From Billgrantia antri (GTDB lineage: Bacteria > Pseudomonadota > Gammaproteobacteria > Pseudomonadales > Halomonadaceae): a DNA stretch of 64,000 nucleotides. Where the stretch lies: the NCBI RefSeq assembly GCF_019430905.1, contig NZ_JAHYCA010000003.1, positions 1 to 64,000 on the forward strand, written 5' to 3'. Position 1 is the first letter of the stretch. Every line of letters begins with the position of its first letter. This document shows positions 26,645 through 35,378 of this stretch, piece by piece. Under the pieces are notes generated by a model. The model ran no database searches, was not told the DNA's origin, and was given only the letters and a program-made list of their open reading frames with translations. Made by a program: the position numbers and the translations under genes.

Positions 26645-28060
26645 CTAGCCCGGCAAATCGCGCATCAGCAGGGCGAACTCGATTCGTTCCGGTGCAATGC
26701 TCTCGCCCGGCACCGGAATGCGCACTACGTGACCGGAGCCCGGCGCCGCCTGGACCGACTCACCGTGCTTGTTCTCGATGTGCTCGAGCTTGAAGCGCCG
26801 ATTGCCGCCGGGCAGCATCAGCTCCATGCCATCACCCACCTCGAAGCGGTTCTTGACGTCCACTTCGAGGACGCCGCGACCGGGATCGTAGCCGATCACC
26901 TCGCCGACGAACTGCTGATGTACGCCGACCGAGTTGCCACGCTCGTAGTTCTGGTACTCGTCATGTACGTGGCGGCGATAGAAGCCTTCGGTGTAGCCAC
27001 GGTTGGCCAGGTTATCGAGTTCGTCCATCAGCCGCATATCGAAGGGCCGGCCCGCTACGGCATCGTCGATGGCACGCCGATAGACCTGAGCGGTGCGCGC
27101 CACGTAGTAGTGGGACTTGGTGCGCCCTTCGATCTTGAGTGACGTCACGCCCATTTCGGCAAGCCGGGGCACGTGCTGCACGGCGCGCAGGTCCTTCGAG
27201 TTCATGATGTAGGTGCCGTGCTCGTCCTCGAAGATCGGCATCAGCTCGCCCGGTCGGGTGGCATCCTCGATCAAGGCGGAAAGCTCGTCCTGGCCTTCCA
27301 CCCCTCCAGCCGTTGCCGTGCTGTGGGTCGTGCTACCGCCACCGGAGGCGATCAGCCCGCCCTGGCCGGGCGTCCACACGCCGCTGGCCGCATGGGCCGC
27401 CGCGGAGTTCGCCGGTACCAGGTCGCCGGTCTCGTCCTGGGCGGCGGCTACGGTGTTGTACTGCCAGCGGCAGGCATTGGTACAGGTACCCTGGTTGGGG
27501 TCGCGGTGATTGAAATAGCCGGAGAGCAGGCAACGGCCCGAATAGGCGATGCAAAGGGCGCCATGCACGAAGGTCTCGATCTCGAGGTCGGGGCACTCGG
27601 CACGAATCTCGGCAATTTCCTCCAGCGACAGCTCCCGCGACAGGATGATGCGGCTGATGCCCTGTCGCTGCCAGAACTTGGCGGCCGCCCAGTTGACCAC
27701 GTTGGACTGCACTGAGAGATGGATCACCTGCTCGGGCCAGCGCTCGCGGATCATCATGATCAGCCCTGGATCGGACATGATCAACGCATCCGGCCCGGCC
27801 TCGATGACGGGTTCCATGTCGCGCAGGTAGGTCTTCAACTTGCTGTTGTGCGGCGCGATGTTCGACGCCACGTAGAACTGCTTGCCGCGCTCGTGAGCAT
27901 AGGCGATCCCGCGATGCAGGTTGTCGAGCTTGAAGTCGTTGTTGCGCACGCGCAGCGAATAGCGCGGCTGGCCGGCGTAGACGGCATCGGCGCCATAGGC
28001 GAACGCATAGCGCATGTTCTTGAACGTCCCCGCCGGGGAGAGCAGTTCGGGAGCTTTCAT
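26645..28060 (-). CDS. trhP: tRNA hydroxylation protein TrhP (peptidase U32 family, YegQ-like)
   Basis: A 471-residue U32-family protein. Its E. coli homologue supports prephenate-dependent 5-hydroxylation of uridine 34 in tRNA. Conserved points are ELLSPAGTFKNMRYAFAYGADA at the start, FVHGALCIAYSGRCLLS (near 165) and the Cys cluster YFNHRDPNQGTCTNACRW (near 183-200). The core EDEHGTYIMNSKDL follows near 275. Between the cluster and this core lies a Gly/Ser/Thr/Ala-rich linker (about 207-265) longer than in E. coli. It is divergent from the queuosine genes, another wobble-base modification pathway. Confidence 0.88.
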   Translation of the reverse strand: MKAPELLSPAGTFKNMRYAFAYGADAVYAGQPRYSLRVRNNDFKLDNLHRGIAYAHERGKQFYVASNIAPHNSKLKTYLRDMEPVIEAGPDALIMSDPGLIMMIRERWPEQVIHLSVQSNVVNWAAAKFWQRQGISRIILSRELSLEEIAEIRAECPDLEIETFVHGALCIAYSGRCLLSGYFNHRDPNQGTCTNACRWQYNTVAAAQDETGDLVPANSAAAHAASGVWTPGQGGLIASGGGSTTHSTATAGGVEGQDELSALIEDATRPGELMPIFEDEHGTYIMNSKDLRAVQHVPRLAEMGVTSLKIEGRTKSHYYVARTAQVYRRAIDDAVAGRPFDMRLMDELDNLANRGYTEGFYRRHVHDEYQNYERGNSVGVHQQFVGEVIGYDPGRGVLEVDVKNRFEVGDGMELMLPGGNRRFKLEHIENKHGESVQAAPGSGHVVRIPVPGESIAPERIEFALLMRDLPG

Positions 28061-28268
28061 GTGGGGTCACCGTTGTCAGGACGATGCAGCGCTGCACGAT
28101 TTTCGCTGTCGGCGAAACGCAGTGCTGAGATAGAGAGGGCGGAAAGTCTAGCAAGCGGGTGGGGCTCTGGCCAGCGTTCGCTCCAACCGGTAGACTGACG
28201 CGCGCCGGACCGGATCCCGGCGCCCGCCCAAGGCGGGAGTGACAAATTCTCCGACTCAGAGCCTCACT

Positions 28269-28979
28269 ATGACCAACGTCTCCCCCGATGCCACCGTGGT
28301 GATCTACTCCGGCGGCATGGACTCCTACACCGTCCTCCATCGCGCCCTGAACGAGGGCTGCGATGTTCATGCCCTCTCCTTCGACTACGGTCAGCGCCAC
28401 GCCCGCGAGCTGGAAGCCGCCGCCCGCGTGTGCAGCGCACTGGGCGTGCCGCACCAGGTGGTGGACATCCGCGCCATTCATGGTCTGATCGACAATTCGG
28501 CGCTGACCGATACCCGCCGCGACATGCCCGAGGGCGACTATGGCGAGGAGAACCTCACCGCTACGGTGGTGCCCAACCGCAACATGGTGCTGCTGTCGCT
28601 GGCCATTGCCAAGGCGGTGAATATCGGCGCCAGGCGGGTCGACTACGGTGCCCACGGCGGCGACCACGTGCTCTATCCCGACTGTCGCCCCGAATTCGTC
28701 GACGCCATGAATGCGGTGGCCGGTATCGCCAACTTCGAGCCGGTCGAGATCCGTGCGCCCTACCTGCGCGCGAGCAAGGCGGAAATACTCGCCGAGGGCT
28801 TGGCCATGGGTCTCGACTACGCCGAGACCTGGACCTGCTATCGCGGCGATACGCTTGCCTGTGGCCGCTGCGGCAGCTGCCGCGAACGGCTTGCCGCCTT
28901 CGCCGCCAACGGTGTGAGCGACCCACTGGGGTATACCACCGATGCGCCGCGCCCCGACCTCGTCAGCGGAGGGGCCTGA
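28269..28979 (+). CDS. queC: QueC: 7-cyano-7-deazaguanine synthase
   Basis: A 236-residue ATP-dependent enzyme that turns 7-carboxy-7-deazaguanine into preQ0 in queuosine biosynthesis. The PP-loop is [14 protein letters not shown] (near 11-24). [18 protein letters not shown] lies near 130. The zinc site [15 protein letters not shown] is near 195. The ATG at 28269 is preferred; an in-frame GTG at 28239 sits directly on a GGCGGGAG and so lacks spacing. A small CCCGCC/GGCGGG hairpin lies at 28223-28237. It begins a run of four overlapping genes. Confidence 0.95.
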   Translation: MTNVSPDATVVIYSGGMDSYTVLHRALNEGCDVHALSFDYGQRHARELEAAARVCSALGVPHQVVDIRAIHGLIDNSALTDTRRDMPEGDYGEENLTATVVPNRNMVLLSLAIAKAVNIGARRVDYGAHGGDHVLYPDCRPEFVDAMNAVAGIANFEPVEIRAPYLRASKAEILAEGLAMGLDYAETWTCYRGDTLACGRCGSCRERLAAFAANGVSDPLGYTTDAPRPDLVSGGA

Positions 28980-29623
28980 TGTATCACGTCAAGGAAGCCT
29001 TCTACACACTCCAGGGCGAGGGGGCACGAGCCGGTCGTGCCAGCGTCTTCTGTCGCTTCAGCGGCTGCAACCTGTGGTCGGGGCGCGAACAGGACCGGGC
29101 AAGTGCCGCTTGTCGCTTCTGCGATACCGACTTCATCGGTACCGATGGGCAGCACGGTGGACGCTTCGCCAGCGCCGATGCCCTGTCGGAGCACTTGATG
29201 TCGCTCTGGCCCGAGGCACAGGAGCGGGCAGCACCTTATGTGGTATTCACCGGCGGCGAGCCGTTGCTGCAGCTCGACGAGGCGCTGATCGATGCCATGC
29301 ATGCGCGTGGCTTCGAAGTGGCAGTGGAAACCAACGGCACCCTGCCCGCGCCTGCCGGTATCGATTGGCTGTGTGTCAGTCCCAAGGCCGCCACGTCGCT
29401 GGCGCTGACCCGGGGCGACGAACTCAAGCTGGTCTACCCGCAGCAGGAGGCGCCGCCCGAGCGCTTCACCGATCTCGACTTTCGCCACTTCTACCTGCAA
29501 CCGCTGGACACCACGCCGCTTGCCGAGAGAACCCGGCACCTGGACGCGACCGTGGCCTACTGTCTGGCCAATCCGCAGTGGCGCCTGTCGCTGCAGACCC
29601 ACAAGATAACGGGAATCGACTGA
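28979..29623 (+). CDS. queE: QueE: 7-carboxy-7-deazaguanine synthase
   Basis: A 214-residue radical-SAM enzyme that converts 6-carboxytetrahydropterin to 7-carboxy-7-deazaguanine. YTLQGEGARAGRASVFCRF precedes the iron-sulfur cluster motif. That motif is C-x14-C-x2-C here (first Cys at residue 31, then CRFC), the divergent spacing known from Burkholderia QueE rather than the classical C-x3-C-x2-C. FTGGEPLLQ near 87 and ETNGT near 117 bind SAM. It overlaps queC by one base (TGATG). Confidence 0.94.
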   Translation: MYHVKEAFYTLQGEGARAGRASVFCRFSGCNLWSGREQDRASAACRFCDTDFIGTDGQHGGRFASADALSEHLMSLWPEAQERAAPYVVFTGGEPLLQLDEALIDAMHARGFEVAVETNGTLPAPAGIDWLCVSPKAATSLALTRGDELKLVYPQQEAPPERFTDLDFRHFYLQPLDTTPLAERTRHLDATVAYCLANPQWRLSLQTHKITGID

Positions 29624-30468
29624 TGACTCTGTTCGTCAACCGGTTGAGCCAGCTCGACGCCTCACTCTGGTGCCCGCAGCGCGGGCTGATCGGTGTCAGC
29701 TGGTACGTGGATGCCGAGCTCGACGGCGAGCTCGGCGAGGATGGCATGCTGTTCGATTTCGGCGAGGTCAAGCCATGGATCAAGTCGCGCCTGGATGCCG
29801 GCGCCGACCATACGCTGCTGGTGCCGACGCGCGCACCCGGCATCAGCGTCAGTGAATGCAGCGAGGGGATCTGCCTACGTACCTCGCACCCCTACTCGCT
29901 GGAGGTTCGCGCTCCGCGACAGGCCTTCACGCTGCTGCCCTGGGCCGAGGTCACTCCGGAGCGACTCGCCGACTTCCTCGCCCGGGAGCTGATGAAGCGC
30001 CCACCGCCACGGGTCAGCGACATTCGCCTGCGCCTGCGTGCGGAAGTCTTCGATGGCGCCGCCTACACGTACAGCCACGGTCTCAAGCATCACGCCGGCA
30101 ACTGCCAGCGTATCGCTCATGGTCACCGCTCACGCCTGCACATCTGGCAGCGCGGCGAGCGCTGCCCCGCGCTGGAGACCCAGTGGGCACGCTATCTGGA
30201 CGATCGCTACCTGGTCGATGCAACCGACGTCATCGACCAGGCCGAATTCGAGATTTCTCCCAGCCTGACCAGCCGCTACCGCGCCGAGCAGGGCCGCTTT
30301 CAACTGCGGCTGCCGCTGGAGCGCTGCATCGTGCTCGACTCTCCCACCACGGTCGAACATATTGCCGAATGGCTGGCACGGCAGATCGCCGGCCAGACGG
30401 GACTGTCCACGCGGGTGCAGGCATTCGAGGGGATCGACAAGGGCGCCATCGCCGAGGTCAGACCATGA
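29623..30468 (+). CDS. queD: QueD-like 6-carboxytetrahydropterin synthase, double T-fold
   Basis: A 281-residue member of the PTPS/QueD family, which makes 6-carboxytetrahydropterin from dihydroneopterin triphosphate. It is about twice the size of E. coli QueD (about 120). Residues 1-115 look like one T-fold half, with GMLFDFGEVKPWIKSRLD near 40 and DHTLLVPT near 63. Residues 125-280 are a second, carrying the metal-binding pattern H-x2-H-H-x3-C-x3-AHGHRS near 150-165. The catalytic residues are thus split over the protein. Its place directly after queE (TGATG overlap) supports the queuosine role. Confidence 0.82.
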   Translation: MTLFVNRLSQLDASLWCPQRGLIGVSWYVDAELDGELGEDGMLFDFGEVKPWIKSRLDAGADHTLLVPTRAPGISVSECSEGICLRTSHPYSLEVRAPRQAFTLLPWAEVTPERLADFLARELMKRPPPRVSDIRLRLRAEVFDGAAYTYSHGLKHHAGNCQRIAHGHRSRLHIWQRGERCPALETQWARYLDDRYLVDATDVIDQAEFEISPSLTSRYRAEQGRFQLRLPLERCIVLDSPTTVEHIAEWLARQIAGQTGLSTRVQAFEGIDKGAIAEVRP

Positions 30469-30749
30469 GCCAGCAGGCTTCCGCTGACGCCGCCGAGTCG
30501 TGCCGCCCCGGCTGCGGCGCCTGCTGCATTGCTCCCTCGATCAGTTCGCCGATACCCGGCATGCCTCATGGCAAACCGGCCGGCGTGCGTTGCGTGCAGC
30601 TCGACGAGCATAACCTCTGTCGCCTGTTCGGCGATTCGAACCGTCCCACGGTGTGCGAACGTTTCGCTTTCGACAGCGCGCTATGCGGAGAGGACCGCAC
30701 CCAGGCATTGCAGCGCATTGCCATGCTCGAGTGCGGCACCTCTTCCTGA
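30465..30749 (+). CDS. YkgJ-family cysteine cluster protein
   Basis: A 94-residue protein with the CxxxCCxxC-type zinc/iron-binding pattern, CRPGCGACCIAPSIS near residues 12-26. CVQL, LCRLFG and PTVCERFAF follow, as in the YkgJ family (UPF0153). Its start overlaps the queD stop by four bases (ATGA), so it is the last gene of queC-queE-queD. Function is unknown. Its 3' end is 20 bases from the convergent end of the large regulator gene. Confidence 0.85.
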   Translation: MSQQASADAAESCRPGCGACCIAPSISSPIPGMPHGKPAGVRCVQLDEHNLCRLFGDSNRPTVCERFAFDSALCGEDRTQALQRIAMLECGTSS

Positions 30750-30769
30750 CACGCTCAGCCCTGACACCT

Positions 30770-33700
30770 TCACCCGTTGCCGACTGCCACGCGCCCGGCG
30801 ATATCGAGCGACTGCGGTAGCTGGCGGTCGAGCAGCATGCGCCAGCGAATCAGTACCGGGGCATCGCTGTGGCTCACACTGTCGAGCAGCGCCCGAAACT
30901 GATCGCGCGTGGCTTCATCCTGGCCATCAATCAAGGTCAGCCACGCCTCGAGTGCACAGAGCTCCTGGTGACGGTTCTCATGCAGGCGAGCGCACTCCAG
31001 CGCCTGCTCCACCAGCAGCCGCACTTCGCTCGTCGGGCGCCCGAGACGGTGGCGTACGCGTGCGAGCTGCACCGCCAGTTCGGAGACGAAAAGGGTACTG
31101 CGCTCGCGCGCGATCATCAGGCACTGGTCCAGGTAATCCTCTGCCCGAGGGAGTTCATCCAGCGCCAGGCAGGCGTCGCTGTACCACAGAGTAGGTCGAT
31201 GGTAACGGTCGCGGCCGGTGATCTCCCCGAGTTCCTCCTGAGCCAGCTCCATCATCTTCAGGCCATCGCGATCACCGGAGAGAGCCCGGCGCCAGCCCAG
31301 AATCGCCTGGGCCGATACCTGCCACAGATGCAAGTCCGGAGTCTCCGTCAGAGCTACTGCCTGCTCGGCACGGCGTGCCGCCAGGTGCACATGGCCAAGC
31401 TGTCGGTAGAGCGCCGCGGCAAACAGCAGCGCCATGGCCAGCGAGCCGGGGTGCCCGATTCGCTCGGCCAGGCGGATTGCCGCCTCGACCTGCTGTTCGG
31501 CGCGCCGGTAGTCGCCGCGCAGGCAAATCGCCCAGCCCTGAAAGCAAGCTGCGGCCACCTGGGGGTGTTCGGAGAATGGCAGCCATTCGATCAGCATCGG
31601 CTGCTCCAGCGGAGCGATCTCGTCGAGATGTTCGAATGCCTGCCGAATACGGCCCGCCCAGTACTCGCAGTTGGCACGGGCGTAGTCGGCGAGACGCTGG
31701 TAGCGAGGATCGTCGAGGCGCCCGGCTATGGAAGCCAGGCTGGCGGCCAGGGAGAAGGCATCGGCATGTGCATGGCGCTGGCTGCAGCCCACCCATAGCC
31801 CCCACTTGACCAGGAAGGCCTGCTCGAGGTCCTCGGCATCCTCGGCATGGCAACCGCCATGCTGCACCAGCAACTCGCGGGCGCGCACGAAGCTTTCGTG
31901 AGCGGTCGGTGAACCGTGTCCCTCGAGGGCGAAGGCAGCCTGACCACGCACGGTCAGCAGGCTGATCTCGCGTTCCTCCTGGCCTTCCACGTGGCGCAGG
32001 CTGGCCAGGCCGAAGTCGGCCATCTTCAGTGCGGTGCGGTTGGCGCTGACCTTGAGCGCCTCGCGCGCCGCCAGTTCAAAATAGCGCGCCCCTCGGGCGT
32101 AATGTCCGCTGCGCCGCAGGTGGGTGGCAAAATCGCCGGGATGCCGTCCGATCCACATCGGGAAGCGCTCCTCGATCAGGCTGACGACCTGACGGTGAAT
32201 ACGCACCCGCACGTCACGAGGACAGGAGAGGTAGGCGGCTTCCTGCAGCAACTGGTGACTGAACTGGTATTCGCGGCATCCGCCTTCGCCCCCGGCGGGC
32301 TCAATGATCTCGAGCCGGCGCATCTGCTCGAGGGCTCGGTTGAGCTGGGTCATGTCCCAGCCGCTGCACTCGGCCAGGAAGTCGAGCCGGAAACGGCGGC
32401 CCAGCACGGCGGCGACATGCGCGACCTCACGGTCGCCATCGAGCTGGTCGATGCGTCCGGCCAGCAGACCAAGCAGACCACGCGGCAACTCATCGAGCTG
32501 TACGCTGCGCCCCTCGCGACGGTCCATTTCCAGGCGTCGGCAGATCTCCTGCATGTAGAGCGGCACGCCATCACAGCGCTCTATGATCTGGCCTCGCAGG
32601 CGCGGGCTGAGGTGCAGCCGGTAGCGCCTGGCCAGTTGCGACAGCAGGCGTGACGACTGCATCGCATCGAGATGGCTCAGGGCAACCTGCTGGTCCCAGT
32701 GCAGTCGCGTGGGCAGGGTCTCGCGGCCATGGTGGCTGGCCACCAGCAGAAAGGCACAATTGATCGGCAGGCGTGCCTGCAGGCCGGCCAGCACGCGGAA
32801 CGAAGGTTCGTCTAGCCACTGCAGATCATCGATCATCAACACCTGTGGACGCTCGGCGGCATGTCGCTCGATGACCCGGCACAACAGCGCAACGACAAGA
32901 TCCACCGCCTCGCCGCTCTTGGCCAGCTGCGCCACCTCGGAAGACTCTCTGACGCCCAGCGCCTCCTCGAGCAACGCCAGTTGCTCGGGGCTCAGTGCGA
33001 ATTCGCACTGGCTGATCAGGCCCTTGAGTCCCTCTTTGTCGAGCGTGCCGTCGAGCCGCCAGCGCAGCAGCGTACGCGCTACCCCGTAAGGCTCCAGTAC
33101 CGACAGGCGAGTGGTGGGCTTCCAGCAGATGGCCGCGTCACGGCTCAGTTCGAGCTGCCGAAATCCTACCATCAGGGCCGACTTGCCCATGCCGGACGCA
33201 CCTCGCACCAGCACGCTCTGGCGCAGGCCGATGCCGGCCCGGGCCAGAGCGTCGCGCAGCACGCGCAGCGAGGACTCACGGCCAACCAGGCTCGGCGGCA
33301 TGGCATCGCGACCGCCCTCGTTCTGACCCAGCACCAGTGCACGCAGACGTACCCGACCGTCGCTCGCCACCAGCCGCGAGGAAAGACGCGGCTGCAGGTC
33401 CAGCGCCGGCGGCATGTGCTGGCTTGCTTCCTGGGAAATGACCAACTCGCTACCTTCGGCGGCACACATCAGGTCAAGCGCGCCCTGGGTCACCTGGCCC
33501 AACGGGTCGACCAGCTGGCGCTCGGGCAAATAGACGACACGGCCGCTATTGAGACCGGCCGCCAACTCGATGCGCGGCGCTTCGTCTTCGCCGCTCCAAT
33601 GGCGCGCGACTTCTTCGGGCAACACACGGCGACAATGCTCGTAGAGCGCTACCAGCTCGGCCAGCTGGTGTGCCGGGCCGTGAGTGCCGAAGCAGGCCAA

Positions 33701-34708
33701 CCCCAAGCCACCGGTAGCTCCAGGCAACCAGAACCCCCCCAGGTGGTGGCACTGCTGCTCAAGCCAACGCATCAGCTCGATCTGCAGGGCCAGGCAGGCG
33801 CGGATTTCGTCGCGGGCGGAGAACTCCCCGTTGACCCGCAGGCGAATCGCCATCACCGAGAGCTGACGCTGCTCGATCTCGTCCTCGCGCAGTGGCGAAC
33901 TGCCGGCCGCCAGCGTGCGAGAGAATGCGCCTTGGGGCGACAGGCTCTGCAGATCCGGACTGCCGTCCGACCAGTAGCGCGCCAGTTGGAGAAAGTTCGG
34001 CTCGGGCTGCTGGCCGGAGAGCGCCAGCAGCTGCAGGTAGGCATTGTACTGTTCGTGAGCCGCGGCGAGCTGACCCTGCTCGGCAAGCTGACCCACCAGG
34101 CGCTCATGGAACGGACCATAACCCGAGAAGCGGCTGACCAGGGTATGCAGCAGCGCATCGGGCACGTCCTCGTTTCGCTCGAGCACGCCTTCGGCGAAAC
34201 GGATCACACGCTGGCGCCACTCGTTACGCAGTTGCACCAGCCAGCGCTGGAACTCGGTGCAAGACGACAGCTGCAGCTCTTCCACCAGATCGCCGCGATA
34301 GCGTCGCAGCAGCCGCTCGAGCGTGGCCACGTCCTGCGTGCCCTCCAGCAACTGCTGGAGTTCGTGCAGGTCGAAACGCCAGCCATCAGGGCGGCGAAAG
34401 GCAATGGTCTGACGAGAAACGACCAGTACTTGCTCGGCGTGTTCGCCCAGTGACTGGCGCAGGCAGTGCAGCGCGTGGCGCAGGTTGGTGCGCCCCGAAG
34501 AGAGCCCCTGATCGGGCCATAGCAATTCGGCCAGACTGGCTCGGTTGACCGGCTGCTGATGCAACAGCAGGTAGACCAGCAGTGCCTTGACCTTGTCGTA
34601 GCTGAACTGGGTCAGCACATCATCGCCCAGCACCAGCGAGAACTGGCCGAACAGCGTCAGATGATCGCCATCCTCACTGTTATGCTCGGTTACAGAAGCG
34701 TCCTGCAT
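30770..34708 (-). CDS. Large SARP/BTAD-type regulator with degenerate cyclase-like domain, ATPase and TPR-like tail
   Basis: A 1312-residue protein. Residues about 15-105 resemble an OmpR-type winged helix (ALLVYLLLHQQPVNRASLAE, then TNLRHALHCLRQSLG) and about 105-250 a BTAD module, as in SARP and related regulators. Residues about 278-465 align by eye with class III nucleotide cyclases (RQLSVMAIRL; GLNSGRVVY near 388; GSELVISQEAS near 425). Both metal-Asp positions look lost: DxxGST reads IRLRVNG and GDG reads ATG. Walker A is RGASGMGKSA near 504 and Walker B VLMIDDLQWLD near 623. From about 850 the protein is helical and TPR-like. The ATG at 34708 follows AGGG; one at 34723 lacks a site. 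It lies 30 bases after miaE on the same strand. Confidence 0.8.
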   Translation of the reverse strand: MQDASVTEHNSEDGDHLTLFGQFSLVLGDDVLTQFSYDKVKALLVYLLLHQQPVNRASLAELLWPDQGLSSGRTNLRHALHCLRQSLGEHAEQVLVVSRQTIAFRRPDGWRFDLHELQQLLEGTQDVATLERLLRRYRGDLVEELQLSSCTEFQRWLVQLRNEWRQRVIRFAEGVLERNEDVPDALLHTLVSRFSGYGPFHERLVGQLAEQGQLAAAHEQYNAYLQLLALSGQQPEPNFLQLARYWSDGSPDLQSLSPQGAFSRTLAAGSSPLREDEIEQRQLSVMAIRLRVNGEFSARDEIRACLALQIELMRWLEQQCHHLGGFWLPGATGGLGLACFGTHGPAHQLAELVALYEHCRRVLPEEVARHWSGEDEAPRIELAAGLNSGRVVYLPERQLVDPLGQVTQGALDLMCAAEGSELVISQEASQHMPPALDLQPRLSSRLVASDGRVRLRALVLGQNEGGRDAMPPSLVGRESSLRVLRDALARAGIGLRQSVLVRGASGMGKSALMVGFRQLELSRDAAICWKPTTRLSVLEPYGVARTLLRWRLDGTLDKEGLKGLISQCEFALSPEQLALLEEALGVRESSEVAQLAKSGEAVDLVVALLCRVIERHAAERPQVLMIDDLQWLDEPSFRVLAGLQARLPINCAFLLVASHHGRETLPTRLHWDQQVALSHLDAMQSSRLLSQLARRYRLHLSPRLRGQIIERCDGVPLYMQEICRRLEMDRREGRSVQLDELPRGLLGLLAGRIDQLDGDREVAHVAAVLGRRFRLDFLAECSGWDMTQLNRALEQMRRLEIIEPAGGEGGCREYQFSHQLLQEAAYLSCPRDVRVRIHRQVVSLIEERFPMWIGRHPGDFATHLRRSGHYARGARYFELAAREALKVSANRTALKMADFGLASLRHVEGQEEREISLLTVRGQAAFALEGHGSPTAHESFVRARELLVQHGGCHAEDAEDLEQAFLVKWGLWVGCSQRHAHADAFSLAASLASIAGRLDDPRYQRLADYARANCEYWAGRIRQAFEHLDEIAPLEQPMLIEWLPFSEHPQVAAACFQGWAICLRGDYRRAEQQVEAAIRLAERIGHPGSLAMALLFAAALYRQLGHVHLAARRAEQAVALTETPDLHLWQVSAQAILGWRRALSGDRDGLKMMELAQEELGEITGRDRYHRPTLWYSDACLALDELPRAEDYLDQCLMIARERSTLFVSELAVQLARVRHRLGRPTSEVRLLVEQALECARLHENRHQELCALEAWLTLIDGQDEATRDQFRALLDSVSHSDAPVLIRWRMLLDRQLPQSLDIAGRVAVGNG

Positions 34709-34738
34709 GACGGAACCCTGCATGGCAAAGTGGCGGCA

Positions 34739-35374
34739 TCAGGCCGGCACGCCACTATGGAAACGAAACGCCGTGTCCGGCGTGACTATTAGTTGTGCTT
34801 CGCATTCGGCAAAGAAATCCACTCGCTTGTCAATGGCATCCGACGAAAGATATCGCGCCAGCATCAGGTAGTCTTCGTAGTGCCGGCCTTCCGATTTCAC
34901 CAGCGAGCGGTAGAAGCGAGCCAGCTCGGTATCCAGGTGCGGGATCAGCCTGGCAAAACGTTCGCAGCTCCTCGCCTCGATGAAAGCCCCTATGATGAGA
35001 ATATCGACCAACCTGTCGGGTTCTTGAGGACGAACGTGTCGGCGTAGCGCTTCGGCATAGCGTGATGCGCTCAGGTGCCGATACTCGATGCCCCGCGACT
35101 CCATCAGCTTGACCACCTGTTCGAAGTGCAACAGTTCCTCACGGGCCAGTTGGGACATCTTGGAAAGCAGCAGCGGTTGGTTCACATAGCGATAGAGCAG
35201 GCTCATGGCGGTCGAGGCGGCTTTCTTCTCGCACTGGGCGTGATCGATCAGCAGCAGCTCAGGATTGTTCAGCGCCCACTCGACCCAGGCGTCGGGCGTG
35301 GGGCAGGCAAGAAAGGTAAGCAGGCCAGGCGGCAGCTCGATGTCGTTGCGGGTCGCATCCAGGGTCTCGGACAT
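34739..35374 (-). CDS. miaE: MiaE: tRNA 2-methylthio-N6-isopentenyl adenosine-37 hydroxylase
   Basis: A 211-residue non-heme di-iron monooxygenase that hydroxylates the isopentenyl side chain at A37 of tRNA. Ligand positions are recognisable: HAQCEKKAA near residue 45, REELLHFE near 77, FIEARSCERF near 133 and SEGRHYEDYL near 163. I use the ATG at 35374, which is 4 bases after the DUF1289 stop and starts at MSETLDATRND; the longer frame from 35452 runs over the end of DUF1289. With trhP and the que genes it makes this a neighbourhood rich in tRNA-modification genes. Confidence 0.93.
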   Translation of the reverse strand: MSETLDATRNDIELPPGLLTFLACPTPDAWVEWALNNPELLLIDHAQCEKKAASTAMSLLYRYVNQPLLLSKMSQLAREELLHFEQVVKLMESRGIEYRHLSASRYAEALRRHVRPQEPDRLVDILIIGAFIEARSCERFARLIPHLDTELARFYRSLVKSEGRHYEDYLMLARYLSSDAIDKRVDFFAECEAQLIVTPDTAFRFHSGVPA

Positions 35375-35378
35375 GGTG

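Noticed and set aside
28061..28268. preQ1 riboswitch upstream of queC
   Set aside because: I looked for the small preQ1-I pseudoknot pattern and found only a 6-bp GC hairpin; the expected A-rich tail is absent.
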